Below are positions 42,601 to 51,307 of a stretch of 64,000 nt of DNA, piece by piece; positions within the stretch are counted from its first letter, which is position 1; each line of letters opens with the position of its first letter. The stretch covers positions 1-64,000 of the forward strand of contig JAUNUQ010000008.1 of the NCBI GenBank assembly GCA_030538075.1. Direction: 5' to 3'. The notes beneath the pieces are model-generated. The model did not search any database and was not told the origin of the DNA. It saw only the letters and a program-made list of their open reading frames with translations. Source of the DNA: Tissierellia bacterium (lineage in GTDB: Bacteria; Bacillota; Clostridia; Tissierellales; Peptoniphilaceae). The position numbers and the translations under genes were made by a program.

Positions 42601-43191
42601 CTACGATATCTGGACGATGCCGGAGAAGCCGATAAAGGCCATCGCCATGATCCCAGTTATGATCAAGGTGATCCCCGGTCCCCGCAGGCCCTCTGGAAGA
42701 TGATTTTCGTTGATTCGCGCGCGGATTCCCGCCATGGACACAATGGCTAGAGCCCAGCCCACCCCCGATCCCAAGCCGAAGAAAGCGGTCTGGAGGAAGT
42801 TGTAGCCCCGAATGACCATGAACAGAGATACCCCGAGGATCGCACAGTTTACTGTGATCAGCGGTAAGAAAATCCCCAGAGCATAATAGAGATTCGGCAA
42901 ATATCTCTCCAAGATCATCTCCAATAGCTGTACAAAAGCTGCGATGACCAAAATGAAGATGATAAACCGCAGATACTCTAGTCCAAAGGGCACCAAGACA
43001 TAGTAATATACGAAGTAGTTCAATATTGTCGTGATCGTCAGCACGAATGCAACCGCAGTACCTAAGCCAGCAGCAGTTGGAACTTCCTTTGAGACGGCGA
43101 TAAAAGAGCACATCCCCAAGAAGTTACTGAATATCATATTGCTGGTAAATATCGAGGCAAAGAAGATCACCATTGGATGCACATCAATCAT
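42601..43191 (-). CDS. nqrE: NqrE (RnfA-type) membrane subunit
   Basis: A 196-aa protein with six transmembrane helices. The two conserved cysteines thought to bind an intramembrane 2Fe-2S cluster with NqrD are at FLGMCSF (about 28) and LITVNCAI (about 117). YALGIFLPLITVNCAILG and GSGVGWALAIV match NqrE more closely than RnfA. Start overlaps nqrD by 4 bp. Confidence 0.93.
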   Translation of the reverse strand: MIDVHPMVIFFASIFTSNMIFSNFLGMCSFIAVSKEVPTAAGLGTAVAFVLTITTILNYFVYYYVLVPFGLEYLRFIIFILVIAAFVQLLEMILERYLPNLYYALGIFLPLITVNCAILGVSLFMVIRGYNFLQTAFFGLGSGVGWALAIVSMAGIRARINENHLPEGLRGPGITLIITGIMAMAFIGFSGIVQIS

Positions 43192-43811
43192 TTCGTCTTA
43201 ACCTCCCCTTCTTTCTTATTACGGCGTTCTGTCGCCACCCACATGATCAATGCCAAGAGAAAGAAGGCACCGGGAGGCATGATCATCATCGTCCACGGCG
43301 TCCAGTTCGCAGGTGCTACCTGAATGCCAAATAGGGTGCCAAAGCCTAGAAACTCACGAACGACCGCAATCATCAAAAGTACAATCGTGTAGCCCAGTCC
43401 CGATGCAGCTCCGTCTATGAAGGACGAGATGGGGTCATTGGAAATCGCATATGCCTCTGCCCTACCCATGATGATACAGTTGGTGATGATCAATCCGACA
43501 TAAGGACCCAAAGCCCTGCTCATCTCTGGCATATAAGCCTGTAAGAAGATATCTACGATGATGACATAGACGGAGATGATCAACACCTGTACCATCATCC
43601 GGATATGCCCAGGGGTGTGATCCTTTAAGAGGGATACGGTAAAGGAGGACAGGGCAGTTACAAACATCAATGCCACGCCCATGATCAACGAGTTCATCAT
43701 CAGGTTGGTAACGGCCAATGCAGAGCAGATCCCGATGACCTGAAAGATGATGGGATTCTCTGCTATTAGGCCATCCATCAAAATCTTCTTGGGGTTCAGT
43801 TTCTTCGCCAT
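43188..43811 (-). CDS. nqrD: NqrD (RnfE-type) membrane subunit
   Basis: A 207-aa six-helix protein with the cysteines GICSALAVT (about 28) and LIITNCIIMGRAEAYA (about 111), the partners of NqrE in cluster binding. The opening NPKKILMDGLIAENPIIFQV and the end PPGAFFLLALIMW fit NqrD. It begins 2 bp after nqrC. Confidence 0.93.
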   Translation of the reverse strand: MAKKLNPKKILMDGLIAENPIIFQVIGICSALAVTNLMMNSLIMGVALMFVTALSSFTVSLLKDHTPGHIRMMVQVLIISVYVIIVDIFLQAYMPEMSRALGPYVGLIITNCIIMGRAEAYAISNDPISSFIDGAASGLGYTIVLLMIAVVREFLGFGTLFGIQVAPANWTPWTMMIMPPGAFFLLALIMWVATERRNKKEGEVKTK

Positions 43812-43812
43812 A

Positions 43813-44436
43813 TCAGTTTCCTCCCCTCTGGTCCATAAATTCGATCAAATCTTGATTTAGCATATTCTTGACATAGTTTGAAGTCTGGGTCGCTCCGGCG
43901 ATGGCATCGATATTTCCACCTGGAGCAGGACGATTGATGACGATCTCATCTCCCATCCGATTGGTCACATCCACTCCGCGAAATTGCTCTTTGTAGGGTT
44001 CCTCTCCAATCCGTCCGCCGAGGCCCGGCGTCTCAGACTGCATGATGAATTCCAAGCCCGTCAGGTTTTTTAAATCTGCGGTAATCCCCACATATCCATT
44101 GATGCTGCCCCAGAGTCCCGGTCCATCAAAGGGAACGGCATAGGCACTCGCAGTCCCATTCTCCTGCATGGAATAGATCCTCTTGTCTCCCTCGCCTGAC
44201 TCCACCTTGATCCTCTCTTCGAATAATTTCTCGATCTCTGGATCGTCTGCCTCTGCAGGCAAGATGTCAAATACATAGAGGATCTTTCGGCGCAGATCAT
44301 TTTCCCGATTCTTTTCAATCGCCTCGATGGTGCTCTGGTTGAGGAAGGACAATGCCGCAGTAAATATCGCAGTCACCACGGCCATAAACAAGATGGCATA
44401 AAATAGACTCTTCTTTTTTGGCTTTTGGTCCGTCAT
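43813..44436 (-). CDS. nqrC: NqrC (RnfG-type) flavoprotein subunit
   Basis: A 207-aa protein with one N-terminal helix (about 11-33) and an extracellular FMN-binding domain (about 90-195). The covalent-FMN motif is AGATQTSNYV (Thr at about 186; canonical SGAT). GPGLWGSINGYVGI and MQSETPGLGGRI resemble NqrC rather than RnfG. Start overlaps nqrB by 4 bp. Confidence 0.93.
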   Translation of the reverse strand: MTDQKPKKKSLFYAILFMAVVTAIFTAALSFLNQSTIEAIEKNRENDLRRKILYVFDILPAEADDPEIEKLFEERIKVESGEGDKRIYSMQENGTASAYAVPFDGPGLWGSINGYVGITADLKNLTGLEFIMQSETPGLGGRIGEEPYKEQFRGVDVTNRMGDEIVINRPAPGGNIDAIAGATQTSNYVKNMLNQDLIEFMDQRGGN

Positions 44437-45404
44437 ACAGCTCGCACCTCCTGCTTCTCTTTTTTCTTCTCCTTTGCCGCCTTAATCCCATAGTCGATGA
44501 TCGGAGCAAAGGTGTTCCCGATGAGAATCGCAAACATCATCCCTCCGGAGAATAGAGCAAAGCCTCGAATGATCACCGTCACTGACCCGATAATAATCCC
44601 ATAGATCCACTTCCCTAATGGAGTTTTTGACGCGGAGATCGGATCTGTCGCCATGAAGACGGTACCGAACAGAAAACCTCCCATCAGCATCCCGGTAATC
44701 GGATCCGGAACGGACACCACTCCCATGGCATTAAAGACGAGGCTCAGCCCAGCAAAGCCGATCACGGAACCGGCCATAATCTGCCAGGAGGCCACCTTCT
44801 TATAGATCAGATAGGCGGCACAGAGTAGGATCAAGATCTTGCAAGTCTCACCGATCGCCCCCGGTACCTGACCTGTGAACAGAGAGGTCATCTTCGCTGA
44901 AATGCCCTCATTTCGAAAGGCCAACATGGGAGTCGCACTGGCCACCTCATCAATGTGGTCAAACATCCATCTGCCAAAGCCTCCGGGGAAATCCCCAATC
45001 CTAGCGATGTCATTCCAATGGATCGTAAGGGGCTCAGGAAAGTTAATATAGATAAATGCACGGCCGACGATGGCTGGATTGAATATGTTCTTTCCAAATC
45101 CACCAAAGACCATCTTTCCAAAGAATACGCCAAACACGATCCCCACCACGGAAATCCAGATGGGAAGTGCCACCGGCAGGGTAAAGGTATACAATAGTGC
45201 CGTCACTGCAACTGCCTCAGAAACCTTTTTACGCTTGAAGATCCTCGTCTCACAGAGATATTCTGTCAGAATAGATGCAGCCAAGTTCGCGACTGTTAAG
45301 ACCAACACACGGATACCTTGGAAGTAGATGCTGACTAGGAGTACGGCAACCAGAGTCACAAGTACTGTACGCATCATCTTCTGTTTGAGAAAGTATTTAT
45401 TCAT
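44433..45404 (-). CDS. nqrB: NqrB/RnfD-type membrane flavoprotein subunit
   Basis: A 323-aa, nine- or ten-helix protein that carries covalent FMN and forms the ion channel. GKNIFNPAIVGRAFIYINFP, the flavinylation site VASATPML (Thr about 160, canonical SGAT) and MATDPISASKTPLG are seen. Length equals RnfD, shorter than classic NqrB (~410 aa). TTG 45413 is possible, but ATG 45404 lies better behind AAGGAA. It starts the complex; nqrA does not precede it, only yitT 33 bp upstream. Confidence 0.93.
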   Translation of the reverse strand: MNKYFLKQKMMRTVLVTLVAVLLVSIYFQGIRVLVLTVANLAASILTEYLCETRIFKRKKVSEAVAVTALLYTFTLPVALPIWISVVGIVFGVFFGKMVFGGFGKNIFNPAIVGRAFIYINFPEPLTIHWNDIARIGDFPGGFGRWMFDHIDEVASATPMLAFRNEGISAKMTSLFTGQVPGAIGETCKILILLCAAYLIYKKVASWQIMAGSVIGFAGLSLVFNAMGVVSVPDPITGMLMGGFLFGTVFMATDPISASKTPLGKWIYGIIIGSVTVIIRGFALFSGGMMFAILIGNTFAPIIDYGIKAAKEKKKEKQEVRAV

Positions 45405-45436
45405 CGCTTCCAATTCCTTTTTCTCTCCTTCCTGAT

Positions 45437-46288
45437 CTAGATAAATTTTTCATAGGTAAAGCCCTCTCCTAATACCTCGTTCACTTGATTGATGATGACG
45501 AAGGCACCGGGATCCAGCTCCTTGATGTAATTCTTTGCCTTTACGTATTCTGATGTGGACAATACGGTATAGATCACCCGACGAGGGGCATAGGAGAAGC
45601 CTCCCTCCGCGTTGCAAATCGTCGTCCCCCGTCCAATTTCCTTATTTATATAGGTGTTCATCTCCTCGACATGATCTGAGATGATCAGCATTTCAATACG
45701 GGAATTAAATCCAGAGATCATCTTCTCAATCACAAAGCTACTGATCCCTATGCCCATGATGGAATACATTCCAATCTCCAATCCCAATATGATTGTCACG
45801 ACGAGTGTGATCAACAGATCGGTCATTAAGACTGCCTTGCTGAGGGAGATATGATAGTATTTGTTGAGGATCTTAGCCAGTATATCCGTACCTCCCGTTG
45901 AGGCATTTTGATTAAATGCAAGTCCTACTCCTGCACCGACGAAGATGGATCCATAGATCAAATTCAAAAAGATATTATCCACTAGGGGTACAGTCACTGG
46001 ATATATGAGTTCAAAAAGTCGGATAAATGCGGAGAGCAGGACGCTGGAATAAATCGTGTAGCCTCCAAATTCTCTGCCCACTAAGATGAAGCCCAGTATC
46101 AACAGAATGATATTGATGGCTCCAATTACAGCGGAGACGGGAATGTATGGGAAAAACGCCTTTAGAATGACCGTGAGGCCAGTGGAGCCTCCCGGCGCTA
46201 GATTTAGGGGGATCCAAAGATAGTAGATGCCTATTGCTGTTATGAAGACGGAAAAAGTGATGATGACCAGTTTTTTTATTGATTCCAT
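45437..46288 (-). CDS. YitT-family membrane protein (DUF161/DUF2179)
   Basis: A 283-aa protein with five or six helices (about 8-195; PGGSTGLTVILKAFFPYIPVS, NQNASTGGTDILAKI) and a C-terminal DUF2179 domain (about 215-275; RGTTICNAEGGFSYAPRRVIYTVLS). Function unknown; transport or sensing has been proposed. It ends 33 bp before nqrB without terminator and may be cotranscribed with it. Confidence 0.9.
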   Translation of the reverse strand: MESIKKLVIITFSVFITAIGIYYLWIPLNLAPGGSTGLTVILKAFFPYIPVSAVIGAINIILLILGFILVGREFGGYTIYSSVLLSAFIRLFELIYPVTVPLVDNIFLNLIYGSIFVGAGVGLAFNQNASTGGTDILAKILNKYYHISLSKAVLMTDLLITLVVTIILGLEIGMYSIMGIGISSFVIEKMISGFNSRIEMLIISDHVEEMNTYINKEIGRGTTICNAEGGFSYAPRRVIYTVLSTSEYVKAKNYIKELDPGAFVIINQVNEVLGEGFTYEKFI

Positions 46289-46330
46289 ACACCTACTCCT
46301 CTGTATAAATTAAATTCAGTATTATTATAT

Positions 46331-46373
46331 CAAAAACAACTGCCTAAAGATACCGTTTCCATCATTTAGGCAG
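46331..46373 (-). terminator. thiN terminator next to a weak yitT promoter
   Basis: CTGCCTAAA/TTTAGGCAG stem, then TTGTTTTTG on the minus strand. Directly after it TATAAT (46329-46324) could be the -10 of yitT, though its -35 would fall inside the stem. Confidence 0.75.
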
Positions 46374-46420
46374 CATGCTACAAAAAAATATCAATAATCC
46401 TCAATTAAGCGATCGGTACA

Positions 46421-47065
46421 TCAATCCACTGAATAAAAAAGCAGTCCGCATCCTCGATGAAGTTGAATCGTACCCTCATCCCCTATGACTCGATTGCTGA
46501 TCCCCAGAGAGCTTCCAAAGGGGATATTCTCCCGATTCAGCGGAAACTGAAAGCCAGATAAGCTGACGACTAATCCCTCTGCCGATAAGGGGACCAGGGA
46601 GATATAATTCTCATCTCCTCTTATTTTTGTCTGATCTCCAAGGGGTTGAATGCTGTTGTGTCTATCTAATAGAGTCAATTGGAGCCCCTTTTCAAAGTAT
46701 TTGGGGAGCATCAACAGATTCGATAGTGTGTGATCGAGCCGGGTGCCTGTAGCACCGAGCACGATTGCCTCTTGGTAACCCTCTTGCAAGAGATGATCCC
46801 AAACCAATTCCATATCCGATTTGTCCTTCTCCACGGGAAATTGTAAGATGGGGATCCCCTCATCGATCGTCCATTGCCTAGCGGCTTCAGAGATCGAGTC
46901 GAAGTCCCCGAAGACAGAATTCGGCTCCAGTCCTAATGCCAACGCATTGTCCACTCCACCGTCTGCGCAGTAGACAGGGCTACCTTGAAATGCTGTCAAA
47001 TGGCCTTCTACCCCGTCGACGCTACCGCTTCCGATGACGATCGCCGTTTTTATCTCATCTGCCAT
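46421..47065 (-). CDS. thiN: Thiamine pyrophosphokinase ThiN
   Basis: ThiN makes thiamine diphosphate from thiamine and ATP. The 214-aa protein shows the catalytic-domain motifs YCADGGVDNAL (about 42), FGDFDS (about 65), FPVEKDKSDMEL and GATGTRLDHTLSNL, and the thiamine-binding C-terminus. The open frame begins at 47104, but ATG 47065 (MADEIK) is the better start; it overlaps the end of rpe by 11 bp. Confidence 0.95.
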   Translation of the reverse strand: MADEIKTAIVIGSGSVDGVEGHLTAFQGSPVYCADGGVDNALALGLEPNSVFGDFDSISEAARQWTIDEGIPILQFPVEKDKSDMELVWDHLLQEGYQEAIVLGATGTRLDHTLSNLLMLPKYFEKGLQLTLLDRHNSIQPLGDQTKIRGDENYISLVPLSAEGLVVSLSGFQFPLNRENIPFGSSLGISNRVIGDEGTIQLHRGCGLLFYSVD

Positions 47066-47720
47066 AGGATGCAAACACCTGATAGTACTCGCGAATTCGC
47101 TCAATTGGACTTAGTGCTCCAAAGACATCGGAGCCGGAGACGATGAGATCCGCGCCAGCTTCTAATACGCGGTGTACATTTGTAGCTTTGATTCCTCCAT
47201 CCACCTCTAAGCGGATATCCAAATCCCGTGCATCAATCCAGTTTCGTATCTCTCTGAGTTTTCGATCCGTGGATTCGATATAGGTCTGCCCTCCAAAACC
47301 GGGATTCACGGACATCAGTAGCACCAGATCCAAGTCCTCCAAGACATAGTCCAGCACCTGATGATTCGTCCCTGGATTTAAAGAGATACCGGCCTTCTTT
47401 CCAGCTGCTTTGATCTGCTGAATGGATCGGTGGACATGAAGGGAGGCCTCCTGGTGAATTGTGATGATATCTGCCCCTGCCTCTGCGAAGGTCTCAATAT
47501 ATCTCTCGGGTTTTTCAATCATCAAATGGACATCGAAGACCATCTTGGTCAAAGGGCGCAATGCCTTAATGACTAGGGGACCAAAACTGATATTCGGCAC
47601 GAAGTTTCCATCCATGACATCCAAATGCAGAACTTGTATCCCAGCCTCTTCCAGCATTTCTATTTGCTCACCCAATCTCGTAAAATCCGCAGACAATAGA
47701 GATGGTGCTAATTGAATCAA
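47055..47720 (-). CDS. rpe: Ribulose-phosphate 3-epimerase Rpe
   Basis: Rpe interconverts ribulose 5-phosphate and xylulose 5-phosphate in the pentose phosphate pathway. The 221-aa TIM barrel has LAPSLLSADF, HLDVMDGNFVPNISFGP, FDVHLMIEKP, VNPGFGGQTYI and EVDGGI. GGAGG stands 7 nt before TTG 47720, giving the correct N-terminus (LIQLAPSLLS); the ATG at 47774 has no support. Confidence 0.96.
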   Translation of the reverse strand: MIQLAPSLLSADFTRLGEQIEMLEEAGIQVLHLDVMDGNFVPNISFGPLVIKALRPLTKMVFDVHLMIEKPERYIETFAEAGADIITIHQEASLHVHRSIQQIKAAGKKAGISLNPGTNHQVLDYVLEDLDLVLLMSVNPGFGGQTYIESTDRKLREIRNWIDARDLDIRLEVDGGIKATNVHRVLEAGADLIVSGSDVFGALSPIERIREYYQVFASYGR

Positions 47721-47721
47721 A

Positions 47722-48600
47722 TCAATACCTCCTGCTCTTACGCATCTCCTCATAGAAGATGAGATAGTTCTCATACCGGCTCCGGGGCAAGCTCCCCTTG
47801 GTCACAGCCCCTTTGACGGCACAATCCGGTTCATTTAAGTGCATACAACCACGAAAACGGCAATGCTCTGCAATTCTTGTGAATTCTGGAAAGGACTGTG
47901 GTAAATCCACATCCTCTGCCAAAAAATCCAGATCCAGAGCACTGAAGCCCGGCGTATCTAAAATATAGCTGTCCTGGTCGATGGGAATCAGCTCAGTATG
48001 TCTCGTCGTATGCCGCCCCCTAGTGGTCTTTTGGCTGACGGCAGAGGTCTCTAAGTTCGCCCCGGGTATTAGCCGATTGATCAAAGTGGATTTGCCGACT
48101 CCCGAAGGGCCGGCTACTGCAGTGATCTTTCCCGACAGTATTTCTTGTAGCTCCCGAATGACCTGTGTATCCTGACCATCGCTGACCAGAACCCGGTAAC
48201 CGATGGACTCATAGATGTCCTTCAGCTCCTGTGTCCGTACCGCTTCGGATAAATCCGTCTTGGTCAAGAGGATCATGCTCTGTACCTCGAGATACTCACT
48301 CATCACCAAGTTCTTGTCCAGTAGATAGAGATTCAGGTCAGGGCTTTTTATACTAAAGACCATCAGAGCCAAATCGATATTTGCGACATAGGGGCGGATC
48401 AGGTAAGAGGATCTGGGGTATACCTTTTCGATATAGCCACTCCCATCCTCTTCGGCAATCCGCACCTGTACCTTATCCCCCACTACTGGCGCCACATCTT
48501 GTTCTCGAAATAGTCCTCTGGCCTTGCAGGGGATGATCTCCCCATCTAGATAGACATAGTAGATGCCTCTGACGAGTTTTACGATGGTTCCATCGTGCAT
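47722..48600 (-). CDS. rsgA: Ribosome small-subunit GTPase RsgA
   Basis: RsgA assists late 30S assembly. The 292-aa protein has an N-terminal OB fold (1-65), a circularly permuted GTPase (G4 LLTKTDLSE about 111, G1 GPSGVGKSTLINRL about 165, G3 DTPGF) and a zinc finger (CRFRGCMHLNEPDCAVK, about 247-263). It lies between prkC and rpe as in Bacillus. Confidence 0.97.
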   Translation of the reverse strand: MHDGTIVKLVRGIYYVYLDGEIIPCKARGLFREQDVAPVVGDKVQVRIAEEDGSGYIEKVYPRSSYLIRPYVANIDLALMVFSIKSPDLNLYLLDKNLVMSEYLEVQSMILLTKTDLSEAVRTQELKDIYESIGYRVLVSDGQDTQVIRELQEILSGKITAVAGPSGVGKSTLINRLIPGANLETSAVSQKTTRGRHTTRHTELIPIDQDSYILDTPGFSALDLDFLAEDVDLPQSFPEFTRIAEHCRFRGCMHLNEPDCAVKGAVTKGSLPRSRYENYLIFYEEMRKSRRY

Positions 48601-48601
48601 C

Positions 48602-50566
48602 CTATAACTCCTTCACGAGTTCGCCATCGTAATAAATCTTGTAATGGCTTTGGGCATAATCCTTAAAATTCAATGTAAAGCTGCCGCCCCCCACCTCATG
48701 TTCTCGGTTATAGACCTCCAGTTCACTTCCCTCAGCTGTCATCTTCGTAATGCGCACGACAAAAGTCTCCCCATCCGTTGGAGGTTCGATCTGAAATTGA
48801 TAGACGGATTTGGCTAGATTATTATCGCCATCTGCCGCTGTCAAATCCGTCGTATTCGGAGGCAGCTGTTCAACTGGAGCCTCCTGCTTTTGCTCCCCAC
48901 GACTGATGACCAATGAGACCGAAGTATTCGGCTTTAGCTGTGCCTCAGGATCATAGGACTGCCACATCACCGTACCCTCTGGGTATTCGGAACTGTATTG
49001 TCGCTCCACTTCTCCGACGACCAGTCCAGCATCTACAATAGCTCGAAGGGCAGTTCCCTCAGCAGAGCCCAGTAGCTCTGGCATGAGGATATAGGTCTCC
49101 TCTTTACCCAGACTGATGGTCAACGAGATCTTCGTCTTAGAATTAATCATTTCACCGGCTTCTGGGTACTGTCCAATGACCCTCCCGGCTTCAACTGTAT
49201 CGGAGTGCTGCATCTCTTCGGCGTCAATCGTCAAACCATCTGTCTGTGCCGCATTTAGAGCCTCTTCCCGGGTCATTCCCGTGTATTTCGGCATCTCCTT
49301 TTCCTGAATACCCTCGCTGATCACGATACTGACGATGGCATTTTCTTTTAGCTTCGTCCCCGCAGATGGGGTTTGGCTGATGATATAACCCCTGGCGATC
49401 GTATCATGGGTTCTGCGGTCGATGGAGTATTTCAAGCCTGCATCGGTAATCATGAATAGCGCATCGGGCTCTGATCGCTCCGTCACATTGGGCACTGTGG
49501 TCTTTCGAAAGAACACATTTTCCCTGAGATTCATGATCACGAAGAATCCCGTCGTCACCAAGATGAGGGCCAATAAAATGGGCAGCACTTTTGTCCGAAA
49601 AGTTCCTCTGCTGCGATTCGCAGCTTCTGCGTTCGGTTCGGATTCTGCGGATTTATATACGGCTACATTGCGTTTTTCTGGTTGATTGGCCCTCTGTTTT
49701 CGCATGGGACCAACCCTTGGGGCAGCCTCTGACTGATCGAAGAGATCTTTTGCGCGAAAGGCGCGCATCAATGCCGTAGCGGATTGAAAGCGATCCGCTG
49801 GATTCTTTTCCAAACACTTTAGGATGATGTCATTGATCCGCGAGGTGAGCTCTGGATTGTGAATTCTAGGCGGCACCACTCGATCCTGGATGTGTTTTAA
49901 GGCGATCCCTACGGAGTTTTCCGCATCAAAAGGTACCTCTCCTGTGGACATCTCATACATCACGATGCCCAGAGAGTAGAGATCTGATTTGTTGTCGATG
50001 TATTTTCCCTTCGCCTGCTCCGGGGAGATATAGTGCACCGTCCCCAGGATCGAAGAAGTATAGGTAATCGTCGCCGACGTGGAGATTCTCGCAATCCCAA
50101 AATCCGTGACTTTGACAATGCCTTCATCGGTGATCATGATATTCTGTGGTTTGATGTCCCTGTGGACGATATTCTTCTTATGTGCGGCTTCCAAAGCTGC
50201 TGCAATCTGCTTGGAATACTCGATTAATTCCAGATTGGAGAGATGTCCCTTCTCTACGATATGGTCTTTTAAGGTCTTGCCATTGATATACTCCATCACG
50301 ATATAATGATAGCGTTTATCCCCTTGGTCTTCCGATCCGACATCATAGACATTGACGATATTCGGATGGGACAAACTGGCAGCCGATTGCGCCTCTAACT
50401 CGAATTGGTTTGAAAACTCTTCATCTTTGACGAACTGCTCCTTTAAGACTTTGACTGCGACCAGTCTCTTCAGGATCAAGTCCTCTGCTTTATAGACAAG
50501 GGCCATTCCTCCGACCCCTACTAACTCGATAATCTTATATCGATCTCCTAGTACGATTTCTAACAT
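48602..50566 (-). CDS. prkC: PASTA-domain Ser/Thr kinase PrkC
   Basis: A 654-aa membrane kinase controlling growth, wall synthesis or dormancy exit. Kinase domain (about 9-275): glycine loop GVGGMALVYKA, Lys in VAVKVL, HRDIKPQN, TDFGIA and SPEQAKG. One transmembrane helix (about 326-346) and three extracellular PASTA repeats (about 358-560) follow, then a C-terminal beta-domain (about 590-654). It follows its phosphatase prpC by 10 bp. Confidence 0.97.
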   Translation of the reverse strand: MLEIVLGDRYKIIELVGVGGMALVYKAEDLILKRLVAVKVLKEQFVKDEEFSNQFELEAQSAASLSHPNIVNVYDVGSEDQGDKRYHYIVMEYINGKTLKDHIVEKGHLSNLELIEYSKQIAAALEAAHKKNIVHRDIKPQNIMITDEGIVKVTDFGIARISTSATITYTSSILGTVHYISPEQAKGKYIDNKSDLYSLGIVMYEMSTGEVPFDAENSVGIALKHIQDRVVPPRIHNPELTSRINDIILKCLEKNPADRFQSATALMRAFRAKDLFDQSEAAPRVGPMRKQRANQPEKRNVAVYKSAESEPNAEAANRSRGTFRTKVLPILLALILVTTGFFVIMNLRENVFFRKTTVPNVTERSEPDALFMITDAGLKYSIDRRTHDTIARGYIISQTPSAGTKLKENAIVSIVISEGIQEKEMPKYTGMTREEALNAAQTDGLTIDAEEMQHSDTVEAGRVIGQYPEAGEMINSKTKISLTISLGKEETYILMPELLGSAEGTALRAIVDAGLVVGEVERQYSSEYPEGTVMWQSYDPEAQLKPNTSVSLVISRGEQKQEAPVEQLPPNTTDLTAADGDNNLAKSVYQFQIEPPTDGETFVVRITKMTAEGSELEVYNREHEVGGGSFTLNFKDYAQSHYKIYYDGELVKEL

Positions 50567-50575
50567 ACCCTAGGA

Positions 50576-51304
50576 TCACCTCATTTCCGCCAGGATAATT
50601 GTAGAATTATCATAACCACCTGATGCATTCGCCATATAGATCAACATATCGACCTTCTCTTCCGGTTCGATGGGCAGTTCTAGCACTTCGTGGATTTTGT
50701 CGTCCTCGACTCCATTGGTCAGGCCATCACTGCACATCATCAGAATATCCCCACTCTTTAAGGTCATGGTATGCAAATCCACTAAGAGACCTGATTCCAC
50801 GCCAAGGGCACGGGTGATGATATTCCTCTGTCCCATATTTTTTGCATCCTCTGGGGTGACACTACCAGATGCGATCAGATCATTGATCAAGGAATGATCT
50901 ATCGTCAACTGGGTCAAGGCACCTTCACGATGCAGATAGACCCGGCTATCTCCCACATGACCGATATAGAGATCCTCATCGACGACTAGGGACACCTCAG
51001 CAGTGGTTCCCATATTCGAGAGCTGTTGGTCTGAAAGGGATTCATGATAGATCTTGCGATTTGCCGCCTGGAGGGATTCTTCTATTAGCCGCTTACAATC
51101 GGCAAACTCCCCCTCCCCATAATGGGTGTCAATAAAATCTGCGATCGTCTGAATCGCCAAGGAGGATGCCACTTCTCCAGACAGATGCCCGCCTAGACCA
51201 TCACAGACGATGAACAGGTGATATCCCTCTCTCGTCAAGGCCAGCACACTGTCCTCATTAATCGCTCGAACCTTGCCAATATCCGATCTTGCAAAATACT
51301 GCAT
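50576..51304 (-). CDS. prpC: PP2C-type Ser/Thr phosphatase PrpC
   Basis: A 242-aa metal-dependent PPM phosphatase that reverses PrkC phosphorylation. Metal ligands: NEDS (about 18), CDGLGGH (about 34-41), MCSDGLTNGVEDD (about 190-203) and DNST near the C-terminus. Starts 4 bp after rlmN. Confidence 0.96.
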   Translation of the reverse strand: MQYFARSDIGKVRAINEDSVLALTREGYHLFIVCDGLGGHLSGEVASSLAIQTIADFIDTHYGEGEFADCKRLIEESLQAANRKIYHESLSDQQLSNMGTTAEVSLVVDEDLYIGHVGDSRVYLHREGALTQLTIDHSLINDLIASGSVTPEDAKNMGQRNIITRALGVESGLLVDLHTMTLKSGDILMMCSDGLTNGVEDDKIHEVLELPIEPEEKVDMLIYMANASGGYDNSTIILAEMR

Positions 51305-51307
51305 AAC

